This document shows, one piece after another, positions 1 to 6,367 of a stretch of DNA of 47,693 nucleotides (positions are counted from its first letter, which is position 1; each line of letters begins with the position of its first letter). The notes beneath the pieces were generated by a model, which saw nothing but the letters and a program-made list of their open reading frames with translations, was not told where the DNA came from and did no database searches. Origin of the DNA: an uncultured Bacteroidales bacterium (lineage in GTDB: Bacteria; Bacteroidota; Bacteroidia; Bacteroidales; Muribaculaceae); the NCBI GenBank assembly GCA_900542185.1, contig UQMZ01000028.1:1-47693 (forward strand). Reading direction: 5' to 3'. The position numbers were made by a program, and so were the translations under genes.

Positions 1-48
1 CGAGATGAGCGCTAGTCTCGTGGGCTCGGAGATGTGTATAAGAGACAG
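1..48 (+). other. Nextera-type sequencing adapter (artefact)
   Basis: The first 48 bases are synthetic. They contain the transposase mosaic end AGATGTGTATAAGAGACAG preceded by GTCTCGTGGGCTCGG, the read-2 Nextera arm. Before that comes an 8-base index (GAGCGCTA as written) and CGAGAT, the end of the P7 primer. The exact reverse complement sits at the other end of the contig. These bases should be trimmed. Any reading frame entering them is not biological. Confidence 0.98.
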
Positions 49-369
49 TTTATAGCCTGTCATGTTTGGTCCCACCATGAAACGGGTGGTTCTATCCTCG
101 GATGACACCTCGACTTGAAACCAACCTCTGCCATATATGGTATCGTAATCTAATATTGAAAAATCATCGGTAGTGTCAGAAACATACCGTTTAACGTGAA
201 ACTCAGTAAAATCCAAATTTGAAGTAATGGTATCGCCCTCACTTGGAAACGTTATTTTACGCGGAAATCTCTTATCCCGAAGATTAAAGTCACAACCGGT
301 CAATACAGTCACTGACAGGACCAATAATATGAATATCCGAATCAATTGTAAATAGCGTTTATGGTTCAT
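49..369 (-). CDS. lipoprotein, 3' end missing (cut by contig end)
   Basis: An open frame runs leftward from an ATG at 369 into the adapter, giving 107 residues with no stop. It begins MNHKRYLQLIRIF, continues through a hydrophobic stretch and reaches a lipobox VLTGC with the cysteine near residue 25, so it is an exported lipoprotein. The mature part is acidic and rich in Thr and Asp, and includes the motifs PRKITFPSEGDTI and GRGWFQVEVSSED. I do not recognise the family. It is on the same strand as, and downstream of, the C10 protease operon, separated from it by a strong stem-loop, so it may belong to the same secreted set. The C-terminus is lost to the contig end. Confidence 0.7.
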
Positions 370-469
370 AAGAAATCGTTTTTCAACTTAACGAGTTTTA
401 TATTAATATATTTCACAAATCATAATGGCTAATAATGAATTAGGCAAAATGGTACAATAATATTCCTTT

Positions 470-514
470 ATATCTGAGCTAATAGATGAGCAACTCACCT
501 ATTAGCTCAGATAT
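470..514. terminator. long perfect stem-loop (16-bp stem)
   Basis: ATATCTGAGCTAATAG (470-485) pairs perfectly with 499-514, and an inner TGAG/CTCA pair extends the stem. A run of five T (514-518) follows on the plus strand. On the minus strand, the direction of both flanking genes, the stem is preceded by A residues and lacks a clear U-tract. It may therefore separate the protease operon from the downstream lipoprotein as a bidirectional terminator or an mRNA-stabilising hairpin. Confidence 0.7.
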
Positions 515-527
515 TTTTAGTGTCGGT

Positions 528-2009
528 TTATTCGTACATTAATAATCTGTTGTAACTGTTAAGCGTTCTGTCATCATTTTCGTGCCGACCATCATAGATA
601 TTATCGTCACTTCCAAGATTGAAACAATTATCCACATAGTATCCGTTGTAATTTCCTCCCCACCCGAAATCGCAATGTATCATTTTCACTTCCTTTGAGC
701 CGTACTTAGATGTTCTGTATCCGTCAATATTCCATGCATGAGCTCGCTTTACATCAAGATCAGGCATTCCACAGATTGCTAAAGGACGATTGTTATCTAT
801 CATGCTCTTTATGCGGTCAAACGAATACTTTTTATTATCCACATTCGTATATTCATTTCTTTTTAGGAAACGTGCAGCCCTTTTTGGAAATACGAAAGTT
901 CCACTGGCGAAATACCATGGATTGCACCCGTCTGCTACTGCCCTTAAGAAAAAGGCAGCCTCATCTGATGACCCACTTCTGTCATTACTAATGATATTCC
1001 AATCGAAAGTATGTCCATGATATGTGAATACTTCCGGCCTTCTATTATGAGCCAGAATCTTAGCTAAAGCCAACGGATAACATCCGGTTGCAGCCTGTAC
1101 GATTCCTAATGTAAGAGGATCATGTGCCAAGGGGAAATATTTATTTAGGTTGCCTTCTTGCCTCCAATACACAAAATCTGAGAGAAGGGGACCGACAATT
1201 ACCACATCTGTTTCCTCGACATGAATGGTACCTCCCCCGCCTGCGCCTCCTGGATTCTCCCATTCAGATATCGGCCGGTCCGCTAATTTATTATCATTGA
1301 CAGTAACGTTTTTAATATTACTACGTACGTAATTGATCGCGCAATCTATTATAAATAATTCAAGTTGCTCTATGGGTGCAATATTTGTATCCCCAATAGG
1401 ATTGAGTAACTCATATCCTGATGTATCCAAATTCCCGATAAGATAGTCGTCTTCTTTCTCAATATAAAAATCTACAGTATTGGGATTGATGAATGTTTCG
1501 GTATCTCCACCCGGTATTGTATCTGTGTAGAATCCTGGCCCATCAAGAGGAAATCCTTTATACAATGGTCGTTCACTAATCAATCTATCATAAAACTCCA
1601 GTATCTCTTCGCTTATTTCTCCCTTTTCGGATACTCCTACTACCAGCGAAGAAACGCGTTTGTCTGCCGAAAGGAGCGCGAATCCCTGTTCATCATCGAA
1701 ATTCGCTATATACAACAGTATTGTGGAATCGCCCGTTTCGCCTCGGGTAGCACGGTCATGATTCTTTACGCCTGTTATCTTTTTGATGCAAGGCATCGGG
1801 GTCGAAGTTCTGGTCTGTCCCTGATTGTTGGCTGCAAAGAACGCCTCTAAGTTTGCAAGAGCCTCGTCCTCTGTAATATGATAGGGATTGTTTACACCCT
1901 CTGTGTTCAGCTGCCCTATCTGAGCCGGTGGCTCAATCTGGTTGCTGACGCAGCCTGTCAGCCAACAAGCTGACAGAACCAGCGCCGCAATAATACTTAG
2001 CTTTTTCAT
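528..2009 (-). CDS. Spi domain / C10-family cysteine peptidase lipoprotein (streptopain-like)
   Basis: A 493-residue exported protease. A signal peptide ends in lipobox LTGC (Cys20), predicting a lipid-anchored surface or periplasmic protein. Residues about 43-135 look like the Spi inhibitory propeptide (EDEALANLEAFFA, then DEQGFALLSADKR). The C10 peptidase domain follows. The catalytic Cys310 lies in AATGCYPLALAKIL, His424 in AHAWNIDGY, and the conserved DFGWGGNYNGYY is at 447-458. In this family the propeptide is removed to activate the enzyme. A Gly-rich linker (254-260) precedes the catalytic domain. The gene follows a small secreted protein by 68 bp and shares its promoter. Its substrate cannot be read from sequence. 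The AT-rich composition contrasts with the core genes to the right, suggesting accessory origin. Confidence 0.9.
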   Translation of the reverse strand: MKKLSIIAALVLSACWLTGCVSNQIEPPAQIGQLNTEGVNNPYHITEDEALANLEAFFAANNQGQTRTSTPMPCIKKITGVKNHDRATRGETGDSTILLYIANFDDEQGFALLSADKRVSSLVVGVSEKGEISEEILEFYDRLISERPLYKGFPLDGPGFYTDTIPGGDTETFINPNTVDFYIEKEDDYLIGNLDTSGYELLNPIGDTNIAPIEQLELFIIDCAINYVRSNIKNVTVNDNKLADRPISEWENPGGAGGGGTIHVEETDVVIVGPLLSDFVYWRQEGNLNKYFPLAHDPLTLGIVQAATGCYPLALAKILAHNRRPEVFTYHGHTFDWNIISNDRSGSSDEAAFFLRAVADGCNPWYFASGTFVFPKRAARFLKRNEYTNVDNKKYSFDRIKSMIDNNRPLAICGMPDLDVKRAHAWNIDGYRTSKYGSKEVKMIHCDFGWGGNYNGYYVDNCFNLGSDDNIYDGRHENDDRTLNSYNRLLMYE

Positions 2010-2077
2010 AATTCTGATTGTTAGATTGTTAGGCCTTTATTATTAAGTTAATTAACTATATATCAAACACAATAGTC

Positions 2078-2449
2078 TTATTCCACCCTTCCGATATAAA
2101 TATATTCAGGGGAATATAGTTTTATCAAGTAACTTGGAGGATTACTTAGTATGTAATCGGCAAAGCTATACTGGTCTTCATATACCACAACCGGAGTTGT
2201 ATCCTCTATATCCCAGATTTCGTAAGTCTCGATATCAGAGGTATCAAGTTGCTCAATGCCATTTTCTGAATCCACATAACAGCAAATCATCGCCGTTGGA
2301 ATTCTTTGGTGCATTGGATCTGTGTTCTTATGACGCCGCGGATATTTTTTGAGTTCTATTGATTTTTTCAAAATAGAGGAATATGCTGATGCAGGAGTAA
2401 ATATGGAAGCAATAAATATAATGCTTATTATTGTTACTATTTTTTTCAT
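2078..2449 (-). CDS. small secreted protein, first gene of the C10 protease operon
   Basis: A 123-residue protein with an N-terminal signal peptide (MKKIVTIISIIFIASIFTPASA, probable cleavage after ASA). The mature part is about 100 residues. It has a basic segment (KKYPRRHKNTD) and a C-terminal half likely to be beta-rich (ETYEIWDIEDTTPVVVYED, then SYLIKLYSPEYIYIGRVE). The end vaguely resembles DUF3244-type small beta-sandwich proteins, but I would not assign that family. It sits 68 bp upstream of the protease and has its own promoter at 2474-2505. Bacteroides C10 proteases are often paired with small Spi-like inhibitor genes. I see no Spi signature here, so an inhibitor or chaperone role is only a contextual guess. 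Confidence 0.75.
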   Translation of the reverse strand: MKKIVTIISIIFIASIFTPASAYSSILKKSIELKKYPRRHKNTDPMHQRIPTAMICCYVDSENGIEQLDTSDIETYEIWDIEDTTPVVVYEDQYSFADYILSNPPSYLIKLYSPEYIYIGRVE

Positions 2450-2473
2450 ACATTATGTTTTTTGTTTCATTTG

Positions 2474-2505
2474 CAAAATTATACACCAAGAAATCAATTG
2501 TCAAG
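2474..2505 (-). promoter_or_regulatory. promoter of small protein-C10 protease operon
   Basis: The minus strand reads CTTG, 20 bp, TAATTTTG. This is a Bacteroides-type -33/-7 pair with one mismatch in the -33 box. The -7 box (2474-2481) places transcription start near 2467, about 18 nt before the ATG at 2449. Confidence 0.65.
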
Positions 2506-2513
2506 TTTTTAAT

Positions 2514-2552
2514 GATTGAATTTTGATTGAAAAATGATTGAAAAATGATTGA
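2514..2552 (-). repeat. four TCAATC boxes phased at 11 bp
   Basis: The plus strand has GATTGA at 2514, 2525, 2536 and 2547, an exact 11-bp period, with A-tracts between the last three boxes. On the minus strand these are TCAATC boxes lying just upstream of the -33 box of the protease operon, at roughly -47 to -85. Helical phasing suggests an activator-binding or intrinsically bent upstream element. The rest of 2450-2782 holds only the two promoters and no credible gene. Confidence 0.6.
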
Positions 2553-2748
2553 TTATATTTAAGCACTGATTTTATGACAGTTACACATTATTGTTATTTA
2601 AAATGGACTCCCTATTATTTCAATACATGATTGATAATTGATGATGCGACACGACCGAATCTATGATTTTTGACTAAATTAATTAAAAATATGGCTTTGA
2701 TAAAGACCTTGATAAGATGACATACAATGAAATAATCAAATTTTTCAC

Positions 2749-2756
2749 TATCTTTG
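2749..2756 (+). promoter_or_regulatory. -7 promoter element of the TPR-HTH gene
   Basis: TATCTTTG matches TAnnTTTG and predicts a transcription start near 2763. This lies inside the longest open frame, which opens at 2717, so translation must begin downstream at 2783. No clear TTTG -33 box is seen at the usual distance. Confidence 0.6.
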
Positions 2757-2782
2757 CAATTACATATTTGAAACAACAACGC

Positions 2783-4567
2783 ATGAAACGTTTTAAAGGT
2801 ATACAAATATTTATTGGAATAGCGATGTCAGCTCTTTTTCTAATAGCGACAATAGGTTGTTCTCATAAACAAAAAAATGATGCAAGGTTAACAAATATTG
2901 CAGCAATTGCATCCGACCAACCGGAGGAGGCTCTGAATATGCTCGACAGTATTAATTCAAACGCCCTTTCTGAACATGACAGACATTTCTACGATTTTTT
3001 GACAATTAAAGCTAAGGATAAAGCTTTTATTCCTCATGAATCCGATAGCATTATTCTTGACGTGATGAAATATTATGAATCTAATTCAGATGTACAAGTT
3101 TATAATGAAGTGTTATATTACGTAGGGCGCGTTTATTCTGATATCGGAGATTATCCAACAGCTTTGCAATATTATCAAAACGCTTTAGATAATATAGAAT
3201 TGACTTCTGATAATTCTGATTTAAGAAGTCGTATATGCAGTCAAACTGTAGCGTTATTATCTAAATTACGACTATATAACGAAGCAATCCCTTACAATTA
3301 CGAAATGCTTGAACAAGCAACCAAAGCTCATGATTCTGTGTCAATAGTACATGCTCAGCGAAGTTTTGGTTCAACATATTACGATTTAGGCACAATGGAA
3401 GAATCAGATTCTGCTCGCACCAGATATCTGAATCTTGCAGATTCGATGCTGACTGAAGCGTTGTATACAACAACTAATTTCCCAAGGGATTTTTTAGCTG
3501 AAACCCGTGTTCTTCTTGCCGGAGTGAAGGAGGCAAAAGGAGATTTGACATCCGCTCTGACTATAGTCAGGCATACACCGGACTTGGTTAGCCGACACTC
3601 CCGCAATTTTGCTCTTGCATTTGCAGCCGACATATATCGTGAAGCCGGAATTATGGATACAGCCTTTATGTACGCGCATGAATTGGTTATTAGCGAGGAT
3701 CTGAGCAATAAAAAAACCGGATACCGCATTATCCTGTCTCCGGAGTTCAGACAAATGTTGCATCCTGATACCTTGAACCGCTATTATTCCGAATACAAGA
3801 ATATTCTTGAGGACTATTTTGACGACAACCGGAATGAATTGTCATTGATGCAGGAAGCGCAGTATAACTATAGCATACATGAGCGGGAGAAAGAAAAGAC
3901 TGTAAAAGACAACGAACGACTGACTTGGGCAATTGTATGCATTGCAATCCTTTCCCTGATCTTAGTCATTATTCTGTTATATGTAAAATATCGCGATAAG
4001 GCAATTATTATCGGCATGCGAAATGACCTTGACGCTCTTGAGGAATTGAAACGGAAACTAAAGGATTCTGATGTGTCTAAATTACATGAAGACAATGCAA
4101 CGGTTGAAACTTCAATAGATTCCGATTCATTCTGTCTATCAACTCCCAACACACAGTCAACACTTCGCAAAAGACTTCACAAGGAGTTGATGGAACTGTA
4201 CAGCCAATCAGCTGCACAATCGGTTCCCGACGAGATTCTGACATCTGATATATATTTCCGAATCTTGCAAAATATCAGAAACAAGACATGCATTGAAGAT
4301 CAGATGTTTGACGAACTGAAGGGAATCGTACTTAGTGTATCTCCTCAATTCGTCAACAATCTGATGATTCTGACGAAAGGAAAGCTTACGACAGAAGAAT
4401 TGCATTTATCATTGTTAATAAAATGCGGAATCCGCTCCACAGATCTGACGGTCCTTTTCGGGTTATCTAACGGTGCCATAATATCACGTAAAAGAATATT
4501 AGGATCCAAGGCTCTTGACCGTCAGGAGAGCACTAAGGTTATCACCAGCATAATACGCCTGCTGTAA
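2783..4567 (+). CDS. TPR - transmembrane - HTH-like regulator, lipoprotein-type N-terminus
   Basis: 594 residues. I chose ATG 2783, not the longer frame from 2717, because the -7 box at 2749-2756 lies inside the longer version and because the N-terminus then becomes a signal sequence with lipobox ATIGC (Cys26). Residues about 30-370 are helical and contain TPR-like repeats (VLYYVGRVYSDIGDYPTALQYYQ, with A-L-x-Y-Y-x-x-A spacing). A single transmembrane helix sits near 380-402 (WAIVCIAILSLILVIILLYV), followed by a coiled-coil linker. The C-terminal 60 residues (TTEELHLSLLIKCGIRSTDL, then LFGLSNGAIISRKRI) resemble a LuxR/sigma-like helix-turn-helix. The topology suggests an extracytoplasmic TPR sensor and a cytoplasmic DNA-binding end. 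It is divergent from the C10 protease operon, so it is a natural candidate for that operon's regulator (inference). Confidence 0.8.
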   Translation: MKRFKGIQIFIGIAMSALFLIATIGCSHKQKNDARLTNIAAIASDQPEEALNMLDSINSNALSEHDRHFYDFLTIKAKDKAFIPHESDSIILDVMKYYESNSDVQVYNEVLYYVGRVYSDIGDYPTALQYYQNALDNIELTSDNSDLRSRICSQTVALLSKLRLYNEAIPYNYEMLEQATKAHDSVSIVHAQRSFGSTYYDLGTMEESDSARTRYLNLADSMLTEALYTTTNFPRDFLAETRVLLAGVKEAKGDLTSALTIVRHTPDLVSRHSRNFALAFAADIYREAGIMDTAFMYAHELVISEDLSNKKTGYRIILSPEFRQMLHPDTLNRYYSEYKNILEDYFDDNRNELSLMQEAQYNYSIHEREKEKTVKDNERLTWAIVCIAILSLILVIILLYVKYRDKAIIIGMRNDLDALEELKRKLKDSDVSKLHEDNATVETSIDSDSFCLSTPNTQSTLRKRLHKELMELYSQSAAQSVPDEILTSDIYFRILQNIRNKTCIEDQMFDELKGIVLSVSPQFVNNLMILTKGKLTTEELHLSLLIKCGIRSTDLTVLFGLSNGAIISRKRILGSKALDRQESTKVITSIIRLL

Positions 4568-4575
4568 CGGCAAAT

Positions 4576-4944
4576 TTAGTCGCGGTTGTAATGGGGCATC
4601 TCGGCCGGTATCACCATGGAGATTTCCACCATGCCGGCTATGGCTCCCGTCGTGTCGCGCCACGGTGTCTGGTATATCATCTTCCGGACGCCATGCTTCT
4701 GAATGGTATAGCTATTGCTTTCGCCCGTAGACAGCATATAGCGTATCTTCTCGCGCGCGTGTTCCGGATGACAACCGAACAGATTCGTGCCTATCAACGA
4801 CCTGCCGTCCTTGCAGAACGTCTCGCGCGACTTATGGTTCATGTACACAATCACTCCCTCCTTGTCGCACACGGTCACGGCGCAGTTCATCGCCTCCGCC
4901 CACGGAAATCCGCATTCCAATCCGTTCAACATTTCATTCTCCAT
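4576..4944 (-). CDS. stand-alone PAS domain protein
   Basis: 122 residues consisting of one PAS fold: AVTVCDKEGVIVYMNHKSRETF near 22-43, then GRSLIGTNLFGCHPEHAREKI, then the beta-sheet YTIQKHGVRKMIYQTPWRDTTGAIAGMVEIS. No kinase, cyclase or DNA-binding domain is attached, so it probably binds a small ligand or haem and acts through a partner. The Cys-His pair in FGCHPEH may be a ligand or metal site (inference). AAGGAGG lies 8 nt upstream of the ATG, an unusually strong Shine-Dalgarno for Bacteroidales. It lies 59 bp after the AAA/DUF4143 gene on the same strand, and converges with the TPR gene with only 8 bp between the stops. Confidence 0.85.
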   Translation of the reverse strand: MENEMLNGLECGFPWAEAMNCAVTVCDKEGVIVYMNHKSRETFCKDGRSLIGTNLFGCHPEHAREKIRYMLSTGESNSYTIQKHGVRKMIYQTPWRDTTGAIAGMVEISMVIPAEMPHYNRD

Positions 4945-5003
4945 ATCGTAGTCCTCCTTATTCTCTACCTATTGTCTAAATATATAATTGAGTATCGATT
5001 ACG

Positions 5004-6203
5004 TTAGTAAACAAAACCGAATAGCCACAACGGTATCTTGTTGCCGAATCCAAACTCTATGTCGTCGGCAACGACATAGCTGTCCGGAATATCCTTGATT
5101 TGAGCGAATCCCTTTCCTTTACCGCCTATTTCGAATAGATAGCGATTGTCTATTATAAAATCTCCGTTCCTGGCATAACCCACGCGGTGTCCCATACTCA
5201 GCTGGGATGCAAATGTGCATTCCCTCTCCGCTCCGATTTTGGGAGAACCCAACGCATACATAAGCGAAGCATTGTCAAGAAGCACTTTCTGAGGTTTTGC
5301 CAACCCCGTAGGATTATTCGCAACGGAGAAAATCTGCCGGATAATTCCGGCACGATCCAGAAGATCGAACAGCTTCAACAATTGGGCACGATTGGTACCC
5401 ATCACACCGGCAAGGGTGTTCATGTTCGGTTGATAGGGCTGCGACCCGGCCACTATGCCGATAAGCCGCTTGGCCTTTATCAATGTCTCATAATCGATTC
5501 TGTTCTCCACAGCCGGAATATCCGATTCCACAACTGTCGACACAATCTGGTCCAATCGTGAATAATAATCCTCCAGGCGCATTGACTTATAATAAGGATA
5601 ATATCCTTTCTTCATGTACGTCCTGAAATGCGACAAGACATCTATCCCGGCGGATACCGACGGGGCGATGGTCTCATGGGAGTACAGTATGTCGTTAAGA
5701 GACAACCGATTCATCGGTTCAGCCCCTTCAAACATCAGAAACTCCCTGAATGACAGTCCCGGTAATCGGTACATCGACGCCCGTCTTGACAAATCTCCTA
5801 TCGAGTTGTCAATCACCAGCAACGACGAGCCCGTAAACACCACATGAAGCTCAGGATATGAATCATATAGATTCTTTACCTGCCTTTCCCAACCTGGGAA
5901 ACGGTGCACCTCGTCAAGATATAGATTAGACACTCCCTGCACTATCAGTAGTTCTGCTAATTCTATCAGACTGTGTTCTGAAAACCATAGATTGTCAAGT
6001 GAAGCATAGAACGACGCACTGCCAGAGGGATCCGTCTCTTTTATGCGCTGCAACATAAGGGTGGTCTTACCCACTCCTCTCTGGCCCTTGATGCCTATCA
6101 ACGGTTGGTTCCAGTCTATTTCATAATACAGGAACCTATGGATATCAGTCTTAACTTCTGACAGAAGCTTTTTATATCTGCGTTTCAATATTTCCATACT
6201 CAT
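5004..6203 (-). CDS. AAA ATPase with DUF4143-type C-terminal domain
   Basis: 399 residues from the ATG at 6203. The open frame extends to 6239, but a -7 promoter box at 6217-6224 falls inside that extension, so the start is 6203 or 6197. The N-terminal half is an AAA_14-type P-loop ATPase: Walker A GQRGVGKTT (40-48), Walker B LYLDEVHRF (DEVH 97-100), and sensor-like VFTGSSLL (about 123-129). The C-terminal half (about 190-399) has the winged-helix and nuclease-like layout of DUF4143 proteins (AGVMGTNRAQLLKLFDLLDRAGII; VLLDNASLMYALG; YLFEIGGKGKG; IPLWLFGFVY). The role of this family is poorly known, and its members are common and variable in Bacteroidales genomes. The promoter is flanked by a striking 29-bp-period repeat array. 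Confidence 0.85.
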   Translation of the reverse strand: MSMEILKRRYKKLLSEVKTDIHRFLYYEIDWNQPLIGIKGQRGVGKTTLMLQRIKETDPSGSASFYASLDNLWFSEHSLIELAELLIVQGVSNLYLDEVHRFPGWERQVKNLYDSYPELHVVFTGSSLLVIDNSIGDLSRRASMYRLPGLSFREFLMFEGAEPMNRLSLNDILYSHETIAPSVSAGIDVLSHFRTYMKKGYYPYYKSMRLEDYYSRLDQIVSTVVESDIPAVENRIDYETLIKAKRLIGIVAGSQPYQPNMNTLAGVMGTNRAQLLKLFDLLDRAGIIRQIFSVANNPTGLAKPQKVLLDNASLMYALGSPKIGAERECTFASQLSMGHRVGYARNGDFIIDNRYLFEIGGKGKGFAQIKDIPDSYVVADDIEFGFGNKIPLWLFGFVY

Positions 6204-6216
6204 ACCTATTTTCCTG

Positions 6217-6224
6217 CAAATATA
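6217..6224 (-). promoter_or_regulatory. -7 promoter element of the AAA/DUF4143 gene
   Basis: TATATTTG on the minus strand (plus strand CAAATATA) fits TAnnTTTG. Transcription would start near 6210, leaving a leader of fewer than 10 nt before ATG 6203. The -33 region overlaps an inverted repeat, GTTCC (6233-6237), 6 bp, GGAAC (6244-6248). Confidence 0.6.
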
Positions 6225-6232
6225 ATAAAAAT

Positions 6233-6364
6233 GTTCCATTGTCGGAACACTTTTTCAAAATAAACCATCAAAGGAACAAATCGCCATTTAAGACCATCGA
6301 AGGAACAAATAGTCGTTTTGTACCATCAAAGGAACAAATCATCATTTTAGACTATCGAAGGAAC
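6233..6364. repeat. GGAAC array with exact 29-bp period, plus inverted half-site
   Basis: GGAAC occurs at 6244, 6273, 6302, 6331 and 6360, each 29 bp from the last. The last four lie in a longer degenerate unit ACCATCRAAGGAACAAAT. An opposing GTTCC at 6233 forms a palindrome with the first box over the -33 region of the AAA/DUF4143 gene. The array fills the whole gap between that promoter and the mutL stop codon. It looks like a multi-site operator or iteron-like element, not coding sequence. Confidence 0.8.
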
Positions 6365-6367
6365 AAT

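Noticed and set aside
2615..2806. 63-residue minus-strand frame between the protease and TPR genes
   Set aside because: It overlaps the TPR promoter and signal-peptide region, has no start signals and no recognisable protein pattern.
6233..6364. CRISPR-like array (29-bp periodicity)
   Set aside because: The full 29-bp unit repeats with drift and there are no unique spacers; the period is the unit itself, so it is a tandem repeat.
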